Assembly: GCF_017303055.1 (NCBI RefSeq) | Contig: NZ_JAEKJT010000006.1 | Location: forward strand, 248,001-312,000 | DNA from: Halomonas litopenaei | GTDB lineage: Bacteria > Pseudomonadota > Gammaproteobacteria > Pseudomonadales > Halomonadaceae | DNA: 64,000 nucleotides | Direction of reading: 5' to 3' | Part shown: positions 46,544 through 56,856 of the stretch, one piece after another | How the letters are laid out: every line of letters starts with the position of its first letter | How positions within the stretch are numbered: position 1 is the first letter of the stretch | The notes under the pieces: generated by a model | Seen by the model: only the letters and a program-made list of their open reading frames with translations | The model's database searches: none | Told to the model about the DNA's origin: nothing | Position numbers and translations under genes: made by a program

Positions 46544-47845
46544 ATGAGCAAACCCACCATTGTTGTTGTCGGCGGTGGCGCCGGCGGCCTGGAACTCGTC
46601 ACCCGCCTGGGCAGACGCCTGGGCAAGAAAGGCAAGGCGGACGTGGTGCTGGTGGACCGCAATTCCACGCACATCTGGAAGCCTCTGCTGCACGAGGTCG
46701 CCACCGGCGTGCTCGACTCCGGCCAGGACGAGATTTCCTACCAGGCCCATTCCGCCAGCAACGGCTACCGTTTCCAGCGCGGTACGTTGTGCGATCTCGA
46801 CCGAGACACCAGAACCCTGACCCTGGCAGCCATCATTGACGACGATGGACACGAGATCCTGCCTGCCAGGCGCCTGTCCTATGACTACATGGTCATGGCC
46901 GTTGGCAGCGTCAGCAATGACTTCGGTACCGAGGGCGTCGCCGACCATTGCCATTTTCTCGACAGCCCGGCCCAGGCAGAAGGCTTCCGTCAGGCACTGC
47001 TCAATACCTTCATGCGTTACAGCACCCGGATGACCAACGATGAACCGCCCTGCATCACCGTCGGTATCATCGGTGCCGGGGCCACCGGGGTCGAGCTCGC
47101 CGCTGAGCTGCATGATGCATCACGCATGCTCAAGAGCTACGGATTCACCGAGCTCGGCCGTGAGCATCTGCGGGTACATGTGATCGAGGCGGCACCCAAG
47201 ATCCTGCCGGCCCTGCCGGACCGCATCAGTCAGGCCGTGCACAAGGAGCTGGAAAAACTGGGCGTCAAGGTCCATGTGGATACCCGCGTGACCAAGGTCG
47301 ACGAACATGCGATCACCACCTCGGATGATGAGCGCATCGACATCGACCTCGGCGTATGGGCCGCCGGCATCAAGGCACCCGCCTTTCTTTCGGAGCTGGG
47401 CCTGCAGACAGAGCGCAACCATCGCATCAAGGTGGCCGCGACCATGCAGAGCATTGATGACCCGCACATCTTCGCCTTCGGTGACTGTGCCAGCTGTCCC
47501 CAGCCAGACGGCAAGGTGGTACCGCCACGGGCTCAGGCCGCCCACCAGCAAGCCAGCGTCCTGTACAAGAACCTGTGCGCCGTGATCGACGACAAGCCAC
47601 TGAAGGAATTCGTGTTCCGTGACAGAGGGTCGCTGATCTCCCTGGCACACTTCGATGCCATCGGCAGCCTCATGCGGGCCGCTTCCGCTCGCAGCCTGTT
47701 TATCGAAGGCAACCTGGCACGTTTCTTCTATGCGTCGCTGTACCGGATGCACCAGCGCACCATTCATGGCTCCATCAAGACCGCCATGATGGTGGTGGTC
47801 GATGGCCTCAACCGGTTCTTGAAACCACGCCTCAAGCTGCACTGA
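46544..47845 (+). CDS. ndh: Type II NADH dehydrogenase (NDH-2)
   Basis: A 433-residue single-subunit flavoenzyme passing electrons from NADH to quinone without proton pumping. FAD motif IVVVGGGAGGLELVTRLG at the N-terminus, NAD motif VGIIGAGATGVELAAEL near residue 170, and DPHIFAFGDCASCPQ near 305 with the quinone-proximal AQAAHQQA. The C-terminal part (NGSIKTAMM-like HGSIKTAMMVVVDGLNRF) is the membrane-binding amphipathic region. No transmembrane segment. Divergent from gph. Confidence 0.94.
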   Translation: MSKPTIVVVGGGAGGLELVTRLGRRLGKKGKADVVLVDRNSTHIWKPLLHEVATGVLDSGQDEISYQAHSASNGYRFQRGTLCDLDRDTRTLTLAAIIDDDGHEILPARRLSYDYMVMAVGSVSNDFGTEGVADHCHFLDSPAQAEGFRQALLNTFMRYSTRMTNDEPPCITVGIIGAGATGVELAAELHDASRMLKSYGFTELGREHLRVHVIEAAPKILPALPDRISQAVHKELEKLGVKVHVDTRVTKVDEHAITTSDDERIDIDLGVWAAGIKAPAFLSELGLQTERNHRIKVAATMQSIDDPHIFAFGDCASCPQPDGKVVPPRAQAAHQQASVLYKNLCAVIDDKPLKEFVFRDRGSLISLAHFDAIGSLMRAASARSLFIEGNLARFFYASLYRMHQRTIHGSIKTAMMVVVDGLNRFLKPRLKLH

Positions 47846-47889
47846 TCCTGGGCCTTGGTGTGCCAGGCGCCATGCCTGGCGCACTCCAG

Positions 47890-47922
47890 AAAAAAGGCTG
47901 CCTGGGAAGGCAGCCTTTTTTT
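47890..47922. terminator. Strong bidirectional terminator
   Basis: Stem GGCTGCC/GGCAGCC (47896-47902, 47909-47915) with an A6 run before and T7 run after, between the convergent ndh and mechanosensitive channel genes. Confidence 0.92.
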
Positions 47923-47947
47923 GGCAACAGGTCAATAAACGGCGAGT

Positions 47948-48805
47948 TTAGCCGTTGGCCTGGCTCTCTTCCTTGGCGTGATGATAGAGATGCACATCGC
48001 GCTGGGGGAACGGAATACTGATGCCCTCGCGATCAAAGCGGCGCTTGATCTCCTCGGTCATTTCCCAGTAGACGCTCCAGTAATCGGAAGCCTGGACCCA
48101 GGGACGCACAATCCAGGTAATGGAGGAATCCCCCATCGCATTCATGCGGATATTGGGCTTGGGCTCACTCAACACGCGGGGATCGTCGGCCACCACGCTT
48201 TCCAGCACACGGCGAACGGTATCGATATTGTCGTCGTAGCCGACACCCACCGCCAGGTCTACACGACGTGTGGCATGGGCCGAGTAGTTGACCACGGCAC
48301 CACTCATCATCTGGCCATTGGGGACGATGATCTTGCGATTGTCAGGGGTGCTGAGCTCGGTGCTGATGATCTGCACATCTTCCACCGTGCCGCTGACGCC
48401 GCCTGCCTCCACGTAGTCACCGATGCGGTAGGGGCGGAAGATGATCACCATCACACCCGCGGCGAAGTTGGCCAATGACCCCTGCAATGCCAGGCCGACC
48501 GCCAGGCCTGCTGCACCGATCACCGCAATCAGTGACGCCGTCTGAATACCAATGCGGCTGATCGCTGCCAGCACCACAAAGATCAGCAGCAAGGCGTACA
48601 GGATGTTGCCAAGGAACTTGATCAGCAGCGGCTCGACGTTCGCCCGCTCCATGCCCTTGATAACAACGCGGTGTACCGCCTTGGCCACCCAACGGCCAAT
48701 GATAAAGATCGCCGCAGCGGCGACCAGGTTGATCAGAAATTGCAGCCCTGTGGTGGAGGCAAATGCCACCAGAGCATCCACATTGAGCTTATCCAGAACG
48801 TCCAT
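47948..48805 (-). CDS. mscS: Small-conductance mechanosensitive channel (MscS)
   Basis: A 285-residue inner-membrane channel, the size of E. coli MscS, which opens on sudden drop of external osmolarity. Three hydrophobic segments occupy residues ~15-110; the pore helix GAAGLAVGLALQGSLANFAA shows the Gly/Ala packing of TM3. The beta domain (GTVEDVQIISTELSTPDNRK; VPNGQMMSG) and alpha-beta cytoplasmic vestibule follow. AAGGAG lies close before ATG 48805; an upstream in-frame ATG at 48907 is rejected. Confidence 0.94.
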   Translation of the reverse strand: MDVLDKLNVDALVAFASTTGLQFLINLVAAAAIFIIGRWVAKAVHRVVIKGMERANVEPLLIKFLGNILYALLLIFVVLAAISRIGIQTASLIAVIGAAGLAVGLALQGSLANFAAGVMVIIFRPYRIGDYVEAGGVSGTVEDVQIISTELSTPDNRKIIVPNGQMMSGAVVNYSAHATRRVDLAVGVGYDDNIDTVRRVLESVVADDPRVLSEPKPNIRMNAMGDSSITWIVRPWVQASDYWSVYWEMTEEIKRRFDREGISIPFPQRDVHLYHHAKEESQANG

Positions 48806-48834
48806 ATCCCTCTCCTTGCTTGGCATTTTCTTCG

Positions 48835-49284
48835 TTATGGGGGTGGCTGCTGGGCCTGTTCCGCCGGCAGGACGGGCAAACCGCTGTCCCGCCGGGCCGT
48901 CAGCCACTGTCGTTTGCTGCGCACCGTCATGCGCTTTACGGCAGCTTCCAGGCGGCTCGCCTCACTGCGCGAACCCACCACCTCGTGATGGCGAAGGGTC
49001 AGGGGGCCCTTGCCTCGCAGCGCCTTGGCTCCCTTGCCGCTGCGATGTTGCTCCAGTCGCCTGGGGACATCCGTGGTGATGCCGGTGTAAAGGGCACCAG
49101 CGGCCGTCTCCACCACGTACAGGTACCAGCGTGCGGACGTCTGCGGCAGGTCGGCCTGGTTGCCTGCTTCGTCCCCGCTCGAGTCACGCTGCGTCGGGTC
49201 GAGCTGGGCTGGGTCAGTCCCGTCAGGATCAGCCCCGTCAGAGCCAGCCCACCCTGAGCCAGAATAGTCCGCTTCAGCGCTCAA
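48835..49284 (-). CDS. GIY-YIG family protein (UPF0213/YhbQ-like)
   Basis: A 149-residue protein. After a low-complexity Gly/Asp/Pro segment (residues ~8-35, encoded by imperfect 15-bp repeats) comes a compact GIY-YIG nuclease-like domain: [20 protein letters not shown], with the R of [19 protein letters not shown]. Stand-alone domains of this type are related to the UvrC N-terminus; some act on DNA, but the role is unproven. The start overlaps the rpe stop (ATGA), so the two genes are co-translated. Confidence 0.88.
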   Translation of the reverse strand: MSAEADYSGSGWAGSDGADPDGTDPAQLDPTQRDSSGDEAGNQADLPQTSARWYLYVVETAAGALYTGITTDVPRRLEQHRSGKGAKALRGKGPLTLRHHEVVGSRSEASRLEAAVKRMTVRSKRQWLTARRDSGLPVLPAEQAQQPPP

Positions 49285-49970
49285 CGCGCACCGGCCAGCT
49301 GTGCCCGGAAATCGGCGAGGACACTGTCGTAGCCGTGAGGGTCGTCGCTACGCTGGGCGCCAAAGATCGCCGAGCCAGCCACAAAGGTATCGGCACCGGC
49401 GCGGGCGATCTCGGCAATATTGTCGACCTTGACGCCGCCATCGACCTCCAGGCGAATGTTACGACCACTGGCATCAATCCGCTGACGCGCTTGGCGCAGC
49501 TTGTCGAGTGTCGCGGGAATGAAGGACTGGCCGCCGAAGCCGGGGTTGACGCTCATCAACAGCACCATGTCGACCTTGTCCATCACATAATCAAGGTAGG
49601 ACAACGGCGTCGCCGGGTTGAACACCAGGCCAGCCTTGCAACCACCGTCACGTATCAGCTGCAGCGACCGATCGATGTGCTCCGAGGCTTCCGGGTGGAA
49701 GGTGATGTAGGTGGCACCGGCGTCGATAAAGTCGCCAATCAGGCGATCCACCGGCTTGACCATCAGGTGTGCATCGATCGGGGCAGTGACGCCATGCTTG
49801 CGCAGGGCCTCACAGACCATGGGGCCAATGGTCAGATTGGGCACATAGTGATTGTCCATGACATCGAAATGGACAATATCGGCGCCGGAGGCAAGCACAT
49901 TGTCCACCTCCTCCCCCAGCCGGGCGAAATCGGCGGACAGAATGGAAGGCGCAATCAGAAAATCGTTCAT
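49281..49970 (-). CDS. rpe: Ribulose-phosphate 3-epimerase
   Basis: A 229-residue TIM barrel interconverting ribulose-5-phosphate and xylulose-5-phosphate in the pentose phosphate pathway. [62 protein letters not shown] and [11 protein letters not shown] carry the metal ligands (His, Asp) and the catalytic Asp pair. ATG 49970 fits the family start; 49994 adds eight residues. Confidence 0.97.
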   Translation of the reverse strand: MNDFLIAPSILSADFARLGEEVDNVLASGADIVHFDVMDNHYVPNLTIGPMVCEALRKHGVTAPIDAHLMVKPVDRLIGDFIDAGATYITFHPEASEHIDRSLQLIRDGGCKAGLVFNPATPLSYLDYVMDKVDMVLLMSVNPGFGGQSFIPATLDKLRQARQRIDASGRNIRLEVDGGVKVDNIAEIARAGADTFVAGSAIFGAQRSDDPHGYDSVLADFRAQLAGAR

Positions 49971-50355
49971 GACATCCCTGCTGGCAAGAGACAAAAAGCG
50001 AGCGGCGCCGCACAGCGGTCAAGGGTGCCGCCACCTGACGAAAATCGCATTCTAGCAGCTGGGCCGTGGCAGGGCAGCGTTAACCAATGACATCCTTCGC
50101 CGCAACAGCGCCGTCATGGCTTGCAACCTATTCACATCTTATCGCCTTATATAGCCAAACGTTTTAAGCAGAAGGATTGTCATTACCAAAATTTAGGTTT
50201 AGCCTGCGTATCGTTCCCGGAGTTCCTGCAACGCTCTTGCATCCCCGGGCACGGCACTGGCGCAACCCTCGCGCACCCTCTCGCAGTCCTCGCCAAGCAT
50301 TATCGAACGGCTCTCGAAGGACTCGCGACATTCTCTGACGTCAAGGAAGCCTGAC
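49971..50355 (+). promoter_or_regulatory. Upstream region of the sulfate transport operon
   Basis: About 385 bases between divergent rpe and the sulfate operon. The part at 50125-50205 is AT-rich (TTATATAG, ACGTTTTAAGC, CCAAAATTTAGG) and is the likely promoter and activator region. In gammaproteobacteria CysB controls such operons; its site is degenerate and I cannot place it by eye. Confidence 0.45.
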
Positions 50356-51378
50356 ATGAAGCTGTCCCCGATCCTTCGCCGTACCGCCCTGTCCCTCGCC
50401 CTGGCTACAGGCCTTGGTGGCACCATGGCCTCGCCGGTAATGGCCGAGGACAAGGAGCTGCTCAACTCTTCCTATGACATCGCGCGCGAGCTGTTTGCCG
50501 CCATCAACCCAGCCTTCCAGGAACACTGGCAGGCCGAGCACGACGACACCCTGACGATCAAGCAGTCCCACGGCGGCTCATCCGCTCAGGCACGTGCCAT
50601 CCTGCAGGGTCTCAAGGCCGATGTCGTGACCTACAACCAGGTCACCGACGTTCAGGTCCTGGCGGATGCAGGCCTGGTCGCGGAAGACTGGCAGAGCCAG
50701 CTGCCCAACAACGCATCCCCCTACTACTCGACCACCGCCTTCCTGGTCCGCAAGGGCAACCCCAAGGGCATCGAGACCTGGGAAGATCTGGCAGCCGAGG
50801 GCGTCGAGCTGGTGTTCCCCAACCCCAAGACCTCCGGCAACGGCCGCTACACCTATCTGGCTGCCTGGGGTTCGGCCGAACGTAACTTCGACGGTGACGA
50901 AGAGCAGGTTCGCCAGTTCATGAGCGACTTCCTCGGCAACGTCAAGGTGTTCGATACCGGCGGCCGCGGCGCGACCACCAGCTTTATCGAGCGCGGCATT
51001 GGTGACGTGCTGATCAGCTTCGAGTCTGAGGTCAACAACATCCGTGACGAATACGGCAGCGACGAATACGACGTGATCGTCCCGCCTGTCAGCATCCTGG
51101 CAGAATTCCCGGTGGCCGTGGTCGAGGAGAACGCCGAGCGCAACGGCAACCTGGACCTGGCCCGTGCCTACCTGGAATACCTCTACACCGAGGAGGCCCA
51201 GCGCCAGCTGGCTGGCTTCAACTACCGAGTGCATGACGAGGCGGTGAAGGAAGAGTTCGCAGACCGTTTCCCTGCCACCGAGCTGTTCGAGGTCAAGGAC
51301 GTGTTTGGCGGCTGGGACAATGCCATGGACACCCACTTCAAGAGCGGCGGCGAGCTGGACCAGCTGCAGCGCCGTTAA
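50356..51378 (+). CDS. cysP: Sulfate/thiosulfate-binding periplasmic protein
   Basis: A 340-residue periplasmic binding protein with a signal peptide ending [45 protein letters not shown] (with the Ser-rich anion loop), [11 protein letters not shown] and [13 protein letters not shown] are hallmarks of the Sbp/CysP family that binds sulfate or thiosulfate. Sbp and CysP cannot be told apart confidently from sequence alone; the symbol is a choice. First gene of a four-gene ABC importer operon. Confidence 0.94.
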   Translation: MKLSPILRRTALSLALATGLGGTMASPVMAEDKELLNSSYDIARELFAAINPAFQEHWQAEHDDTLTIKQSHGGSSAQARAILQGLKADVVTYNQVTDVQVLADAGLVAEDWQSQLPNNASPYYSTTAFLVRKGNPKGIETWEDLAAEGVELVFPNPKTSGNGRYTYLAAWGSAERNFDGDEEQVRQFMSDFLGNVKVFDTGGRGATTSFIERGIGDVLISFESEVNNIRDEYGSDEYDVIVPPVSILAEFPVAVVEENAERNGNLDLARAYLEYLYTEEAQRQLAGFNYRVHDEAVKEEFADRFPATELFEVKDVFGGWDNAMDTHFKSGGELDQLQRR

Positions 51379-51402
51379 ACGTCAAGGTTAACCATTGCCC
51401 CC

Positions 51403-52266
51403 ATGCTGAAGGCCATTTCCCTGCCCTTAGCCCGCAAAGCCCGGCGCCATGTGCTGCCGGGCTTCGGCCTGTCATTGGGCATCAGCCTGACCTTTGTCTC
51501 GCTGGTGCTGCTGCTGCCGTTGACCGGCCTGGTGGGCCAGTTGAAGGGGCTGTCCCTTTCCGAATACTGGTTCATCATCACCGAACCACGGGTCGTGGCC
51601 AGCTACGTCACCACCATCGGCGGCGCCTTCGTCGCGGCACTGATCAATGCCGTCTTTGGCCTGCTCATGGCCTGGGTGCTGGTGCGCTATGACTTCCCCG
51701 GCAAGCGTCTGTTGGACGCGCTGATGGACCTGCCCTTTGCCCTGCCCACCGCAGTGGCCGGCATCACCCTGGCGACGCTCTACTCCTCCAAGGGCTGGAT
51801 GGGCCAGTTGCTGGAGCCGCTGGGCTGGCAGGTGTCCTACACCTGGGTCGGCATCGCCCTGGCCATGGCGTTTACCAGTATCCCCTTCGTGGTGCGGACC
51901 GTGCAGCCAGTGCTCGAGGATCTGCCCAGCGAAATCGACGAGGCCGCCATGAGCCTGGGAGCAAGAGATGGCGTCGCCTTTCGTCGGGTGATCCTGCCGC
52001 ACCTGTGGCCCGCCCTGGTGACCGGCACCGGCCTTGCCTTTGTGCGCTCGCTCGGCGAATTCGGCGCCGTTATCTTTATCGCCGGCAACATGCCTTACGA
52101 GACGGAAATCACCTCGCTGATGATCTTCGTCAAGCTGCAGGAATATGACTACGTCGGTGCCTCCGCGATTGCCTCCGTGGTGCTGCTGACCTCGCTGCTG
52201 CTGCTGCTGGCGATCAACCTGTGGCAAGGCCGCTTTATCCGCCGCCTGCATGGAGGACGTGGCTGA
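51403..52266 (+). CDS. cysT: Sulfate ABC transporter permease (CysT/CysU)
   Basis: A 287-residue inner-membrane permease with about six hydrophobic segments and the EAA loop for the ATPase (EIDEAAMSLGARDGVAFRRV). The stretch DLPFALPTAVAGITLATLYS is typical of CysT/CysU. Follows the binding protein after 24 bases and overlaps cysW by one base (TGATG). Confidence 0.95.
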   Translation: MLKAISLPLARKARRHVLPGFGLSLGISLTFVSLVLLLPLTGLVGQLKGLSLSEYWFIITEPRVVASYVTTIGGAFVAALINAVFGLLMAWVLVRYDFPGKRLLDALMDLPFALPTAVAGITLATLYSSKGWMGQLLEPLGWQVSYTWVGIALAMAFTSIPFVVRTVQPVLEDLPSEIDEAAMSLGARDGVAFRRVILPHLWPALVTGTGLAFVRSLGEFGAVIFIAGNMPYETEITSLMIFVKLQEYDYVGASAIASVVLLTSLLLLLAINLWQGRFIRRLHGGRG

Positions 52267-53093
52267 TGCAACGTATCGGTGATGCGCCATGGCTCAGACG
52301 CAGCCTCATTGCGGTGGCCGTGGGCCTGTCGGCACTGTTCCTGCTGCTGCCCCTGGTCGCCATCTTTGCCCAGGCACTGGCCGAGGGGGTCGGTCCCTTC
52401 ATCGCCAACCTGACAGACCAGTACACCCTGGCAGCGATCGGCCTGACGCTGTTCGTCACCCTGCTGACGATTCCGATCAACCTCGTCTTCGGGGTGATGC
52501 TGGCCTGGCTGGTCACCCGGTTTGCCTTCCCGGGACGCCGTTTGCTGCAGACACTGATCGACATTCCCTTTGCCATCTCCCCCGTGGTGGCTGGCCTGGT
52601 CTACTTGCTGCTGTACGGTCGCAACGGCTGGATCGGCGGGTGGCTGGATGCCCACGACATTCAGCTGATGTTTGCCTGGCCTGGCATCCTGATGGTCACC
52701 ATCTTTGTCACCTGCCCCTTCGTCGCGCGGGAACTGATTCCGCTGATGCAGGCACAGGGTTCCCGTGAGGAGGAAGCCGCCGTCACACTGGGCGCCAGAG
52801 GCTTCACCCTGTTCCGCCGGGTGACCCTGCCCAACATTCGCTGGGCGTTGCTCTACGGCGTGATTCTGACCAATGCCAGGGCGGTCGGTGAATTCGGTGC
52901 GGTATCGGTGGTGTCTGGCGCCATCCGCGGTGAAACCAACACCCTGCCGCTTCACGTAGAGCTGTTGTACCAGGATTACAACACGGTAGGCGCCTTCGCC
53001 AGCGCCGCCCTGCTAGCCCTGATTGCCCTTCTCACCCTGGCCGCCAAGGCCATGCTTGAATGGCGCGCCACGCGCCGGGAGGCCCTGACATGA
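52266..53093 (+). CDS. cysW: Sulfate ABC transporter permease (CysW)
   Basis: A 275-residue second permease, about six membrane segments. [20 protein letters not shown] and the EAA loop [20 protein letters not shown] match CysW. ATG 52266 shares its A with the cysT stop; an in-frame start at 52221 inside cysT is rejected. It overlaps cysA by four bases. Confidence 0.95.
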   Translation: MQRIGDAPWLRRSLIAVAVGLSALFLLLPLVAIFAQALAEGVGPFIANLTDQYTLAAIGLTLFVTLLTIPINLVFGVMLAWLVTRFAFPGRRLLQTLIDIPFAISPVVAGLVYLLLYGRNGWIGGWLDAHDIQLMFAWPGILMVTIFVTCPFVARELIPLMQAQGSREEEAAVTLGARGFTLFRRVTLPNIRWALLYGVILTNARAVGEFGAVSVVSGAIRGETNTLPLHVELLYQDYNTVGAFASAALLALIALLTLAAKAMLEWRATRREALT

Positions 53094-54193
53094 GCATTCA
53101 TCTGCGCCACATCCAGAAGCACTTTGGACGCTCCCAGGCGCTGTCTCCTATCGACCTGGAGATCCGCAGCGGTGAGCTGATCGGCCTGCTCGGCCCGTCT
53201 GGCTCCGGCAAGACCACGTTGCTTCGGATCATTGCCGGCCTCGAGACCCCCGATGACCATCGAGACTGCCGCATCCTGTTCGGCGAGCGCGATGTCACCC
53301 AGGTCCATGTGCGCGATCGCCGCATCGGCTTCGTGTTCCAGCACTACGCGCTGTTCCGCCACATGAGCGTTTTCGACAACGTCGCCTTCGGCCTGACCGT
53401 TCTGCCCCGCGCCGAGCGCCCCTCCAGTGCCGAGATTCGCTCCCGGGTGATGCAGCTGCTGGAGATGGTCCAGCTGTCGCACCTGGCAGAGCGGTTTCCC
53501 GCGCAGCTGTCCGGTGGCCAGCAGCAGCGTGTCTCTCTGGCTCGCGCCCTGGCGCTCAAGCCGGAAGTCCTGCTGCTGGACGAACCCTTCGGTGCGCTGG
53601 ATGCCAAAGTTCGTCAGGAGTTGCGCCGCTGGCTGAGGCACCTGCACGATGAGCTCGGCTTTACCAGCGTCTTCGTGACCCATGACCAGGAAGAAGCGCT
53701 GGAGTTGTCCGACCGCGTGGTGGTGATGAGCAATGGGCGTATCGAGCAGGTCGACACGCCGGATACGCTCTATCGGGCGCCCCGCAATCGTTTCGTGTTC
53801 GAATTCCTCGGCGACGTCAATCATCTGGAGGGAGTCGTCCAGGACGGCGTGCTGACCTGCGGTGATGCCCGCCTGGCGGTCGACCTCGAGGACGGACGCC
53901 AGGAATTGCTGCTGCGCCCCCACGAGGTTCAGGTGGCCCTGCAGGCACAGGCGGATGCCCACCTGCCTGCCAGCGTGATGTCGATAGTGCCGGTGGGTGC
54001 AGAAGTCCGTGTAGAGCTCAGTGCCGATTGGATGAGCGAGCCGTGGATGGCCACACTAAGCCACCAGGACGCCGAGCGCCTGTCCCTCAAGCGCGGCATG
54101 CGCGTGCACGCCCTGCCCAGACGCTGGCATCACTATCCCGACGCCCAGGAGGCCCCTGGCACCCAGGTGCGCCCGCAGCAGGTTAGCGCCTGA
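53090..54193 (+). CDS. cysA: Sulfate/thiosulfate ABC transporter ATPase
   Basis: A 367-residue ATPase. Walker [20 protein letters not shown] near residue 36, Q-loop [12 protein letters not shown], signature [16 protein letters not shown] near 138 and Walker [17 protein letters not shown], with the switch His in [11 protein letters not shown]. The C-terminal ~130 residues form a TOBE-like regulatory domain. ATG 53090 overlaps the cysW stop. Completes a full importer of one binding protein, two permeases and one ATPase. Confidence 0.96.
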   Translation: MSIHLRHIQKHFGRSQALSPIDLEIRSGELIGLLGPSGSGKTTLLRIIAGLETPDDHRDCRILFGERDVTQVHVRDRRIGFVFQHYALFRHMSVFDNVAFGLTVLPRAERPSSAEIRSRVMQLLEMVQLSHLAERFPAQLSGGQQQRVSLARALALKPEVLLLDEPFGALDAKVRQELRRWLRHLHDELGFTSVFVTHDQEEALELSDRVVVMSNGRIEQVDTPDTLYRAPRNRFVFEFLGDVNHLEGVVQDGVLTCGDARLAVDLEDGRQELLLRPHEVQVALQAQADAHLPASVMSIVPVGAEVRVELSADWMSEPWMATLSHQDAERLSLKRGMRVHALPRRWHHYPDAQEAPGTQVRPQQVSA

Positions 54194-54345
54194 CGCCATC
54201 AGGCGCCTTAAAGGAACTTTTCCCTGCGCTTGCCCTTCTGATAGGCGTATCATCGCGCAGCCCGGACACACGCTGCTGCTGCAGCGGCGTGACCGGCCGA
54301 CGCGTTTTTGCGACTTTCAGATACCATGACAAGGAGTTCACCCCT

Positions 54346-54933
54346 ATGCTTCGTCGCCTGTTGAAGGGCGCAGCTGGCATGGCCATGCTGCTTGCCCTCG
54401 CCGCCTGCTCCAGCCCCCACCAGCTTCAGCCTGATCCCCAGCGCAGCGTGGCCGTTCCCGCGTCCGGCTCTGGCCAGGCAGTCACCGTAATTGCCGCCGA
54501 TGACCGTCCTTCCGACGTGCTCGGCACGCGAACCGGCAGCGCCAGCTCGACGGCGACCATCACCGTCAGCCCCCATGAGATCGTGCCGCGGCTGCAAGCC
54601 GAGGCGGAGCGCGCCGTGCGCGACATGGGCTTCGCCCCTACCGCTGAACCGGCCCCGGGACGTCCCACCCTGACCCTGACGCTGAAGCAGCTCAGCTACC
54701 AGCGCGGCCAGAGCCAGCCACTGGTAGACGAAGCTCGCCTGGAGAGCGTGATCGAAGCGGTGGCCACCAACGATGGTCAAACCTACACCGGCACCTACAC
54801 CTCACGACGCGTGCAGAGCTACGCGGTAAAACCTGACAAGGCGACTAATCAGCGCATGGTCACGGACCTGCTGTCCGACGGACTCAATCGCGCCTTCGCC
54901 GACCCCCAACTGGGCCAGCTGCTGGCTCGCTAA
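54346..54933 (+). CDS. YajG-family lipoprotein
   Basis: A 195-residue predicted lipoprotein. The signal MAMLLALAACSS ends in a lipobox with Cys near residue 22; Ser at +2 suggests the outer membrane. The remainder is one YajG domain (DDRPSDVLGTRTG; LTLTLKQLSYQRGQ; RMVTDLLSDGLNRAFADPQL). Function is unknown. AAGGAG nine bases before ATG 54346 fixes the start; 54289 in frame is rejected because it would spoil the signal peptide. Confidence 0.88.
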   Translation: MLRRLLKGAAGMAMLLALAACSSPHQLQPDPQRSVAVPASGSGQAVTVIAADDRPSDVLGTRTGSASSTATITVSPHEIVPRLQAEAERAVRDMGFAPTAEPAPGRPTLTLTLKQLSYQRGQSQPLVDEARLESVIEAVATNDGQTYTGTYTSRRVQSYAVKPDKATNQRMVTDLLSDGLNRAFADPQLGQLLAR

Positions 54934-54964
54934 GCCCTCCTGTCATTGCCGGTTACCGGTCCAG

Positions 54965-54990
54965 GCTTGCCGGTCCAGTGGCCGGCAAGC
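54965..54990. terminator. Hairpin between convergent yajG-like gene and tpm
   Basis: Stem GCTTGCCGG/CCGGCAAGC (54965-54973, 54982-54990). There is no clear T-run, so the terminator role is by position only. Confidence 0.5.
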
Positions 54991-55017
54991 GCCTTCGTTG
55001 TGCGCTAGCGTAACGAC

Positions 55018-55668
55018 CTACCGATGCTGCGCTGGCTCGTCGGTGACAGGCCCCCGCCGCACCAGCGCCCACACCGACTCCTGAAACCCGTTATCCTCAC
55101 GCTCACCATCTTCCAGGTGGGTGACGATGAAATTCGGGTCGAACAGGCGACGAATCTCCTCATCGCTGACGTTGTAGGGCGGCCCGTCCTCGCCATCTCG
55201 TCGCAGGCTGACCAGCAACCCTCGTGCTCCAGGCGGAATCAACTGCGCCAGGTGGAAGGCGTAGCGCTGACGCGTCGCCTCGGGTAAGGCGATCAGGGCG
55301 GCCCGGTCGTAGAAGGCACCAATCTCCGCCGCCTGGGCGATGTGAAAGTGGAAGAAATCGCCGCACCAGAGCTCGATGCTGCCCTGGCGCTGGATGGAAA
55401 ATCCGTCCTGCTGATAGCGCGACACCTCACCCGGTCCTTCCTCCACAAACTGGGCCAGGGCGGCTTCGGCCAGCTCGATGCCCAGCACCGGGTGCTGATG
55501 CTCGGCTAACCAGCGCATGTCGAGGCTCTTTCCGCACAAAGGCACCAGTACCTTGGTACCCGGTGTCGCGCCGAGAAGCGGCCAGTGCCGTACCAGCGCC
55601 GGGTGCACGCTATCGCGATGAAAGCCGATCCGGCCTTCCTCCCAGCGCTTCAGCCAGTGTTGTTGCAT
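55018..55668 (-). CDS. tpm: Thiopurine S-methyltransferase family protein
   Basis: A 216-residue SAM-dependent methyltransferase. The N-terminal WLKRWEEGRIGFHRDSVHPA and VLVPLCGKSLDMRWLAEHQH with LGIELAEAALAQF are the TPMT signature and SAM site; DRAALIALPEATRQRYA follows. Bacterial TPMTs methylate thiopurines and selenium or tellurium compounds; the natural substrate here is unknown. 12 bases separate it from the upstream SH3-domain gene on the same strand, suggesting co-transcription. Confidence 0.93.
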   Translation of the reverse strand: MQQHWLKRWEEGRIGFHRDSVHPALVRHWPLLGATPGTKVLVPLCGKSLDMRWLAEHQHPVLGIELAEAALAQFVEEGPGEVSRYQQDGFSIQRQGSIELWCGDFFHFHIAQAAEIGAFYDRAALIALPEATRQRYAFHLAQLIPPGARGLLVSLRRDGEDGPPYNVSDEEIRRLFDPNFIVTHLEDGEREDNGFQESVWALVRRGPVTDEPAQHR

Positions 55669-55680
55669 GGGCGGTCTCGC

Positions 55681-56307
55681 TTAGAACCAACGATCGCGCT
55701 TGCGGCGACGACGGGGCAGGTGCGGAACGATCAAACCGACGATCAGGCCAGCACCGGCGACACCGCCACCGTACATAAAGTAGCGCATCAGCAGGTCTTC
55801 CTTGCGGGTCTCCAGACGCGCTTCTAGATCCCGATTGACTTCGCTGATCTCGTCAAAGGAGCTCTCCAGCTCGTGATTGCGCGCCTCCAGCTCAGTAATG
55901 CGCTGCTCACGCACCTTAAGCGTCTCTGTCATGGTACTGGTGCGTTCTTCCCAGCTTTCATTAATGCCGTCGAGCTCTGCCGTCAGCTCTTCCACTCGCG
56001 ATTCGAGTTGAGGCAGCTGGTCGCTGGCACTGGGCGTTTCCTGCAGCTCGCTGCTGGGCACCCACACCACATCGCCACTGGAACTGCGCACCTGTGAATA
56101 GTCACCGGAGGTGTCGAGCAGACTGACTGGCTGGCCCGCCGTCAGCGTGCCAACGATGCGGTAGCCATCGGTGGGGCCGCTGCGCACATAGGTGGTCAGT
56201 TCATCCGTGACCCACCTGGCGTTGCCATCGTCCTGGGCCATCACCGGCAAGGCACTGCTGGCGAGCGCAAGGCCAAGGGTCACTGTCTTGAGAAATTGCG
56301 TTTTCAT
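55681..56307 (-). CDS. SH3-domain, coiled-coil membrane protein (YgiM/TIGR04211-like)
   Basis: A 208-residue exported protein: signal peptide ending LPVMAQDD, a bacterial SH3 domain (TTYVRSGPTDGYRIVGTLTA ... SSGDVVWVPSSEL, residues ~35-95), a long Glu-rich coiled coil (~100-175) and one C-terminal membrane helix (MYGGGVAGAGLIVGLIVPHL) followed by a very basic tail (RRRRKRDRWF) that would face the cytoplasm. This is the layout of E. coli YgiM. The exact role is unknown; cell-envelope binding is likely. ATG 56307 starts the signal peptide; longer in-frame starts are rejected. Confidence 0.9.
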   Translation of the reverse strand: MKTQFLKTVTLGLALASSALPVMAQDDGNARWVTDELTTYVRSGPTDGYRIVGTLTAGQPVSLLDTSGDYSQVRSSSGDVVWVPSSELQETPSASDQLPQLESRVEELTAELDGINESWEERTSTMTETLKVREQRITELEARNHELESSFDEISEVNRDLEARLETRKEDLLMRYFMYGGGVAGAGLIVGLIVPHLPRRRRKRDRWF

Positions 56308-56856
56308 GCCGTCTTTCCTGACTAATCTGGGCTCGGTTACGACGCTTGTGGCGCTGCACTGGCATCCTGCCAGCTCACCAGCGCGCAATGAGAATAGGGT
56401 CGCTCGCTGTGCGGCGCGGCCGGCGTGCCGGCGCGTGCCATGCTTGCCAAGGAGGCTCTCAAGGGCTTTCTTGGCAACTCGACACAGGACAGCGACGAGG
56501 TGAAAAACGTTCCACAACAGCTGTGGACAACTGTCGGGAAAACCGCTGGACATCGCCGCGCCCGGGGCGCGTCGCCTGGGTTTGACTCAAAACGGTCACA
56601 AAATAATCACCCGCCTGTCTGGCTCGCAGGCAAGACTACCACATCGCAGGGCTCTCGCCTCCCGTGAGCAGCCCCTGCCACAGCGCGGCCCAAGCCGTGC
56701 CGGCAGACAGGGGCCCACTGGCCCCATCCCCGGTCGGTGCGTATAATATGCCCCCATGCGCCACGGCCGTTCGGCCGCCAGTCTCGCGCCCGATTACCCA
56801 CATTCACGTAACCAGGCCTGCCTGATGCACTTCGGGCCGGGAGCCCGACCACCGTT
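56308..56856. promoter_or_regulatory. Intergenic region with candidate miaB promoter
   Basis: About 550 bases between divergent genes. TATAAT at 56742-56747 is a perfect -10 box for rightward miaB transcription; the -35 is weak. A small inverted repeat TCCACA/TGTGGA occurs at 56511-56527. No gene supported. Confidence 0.5.
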
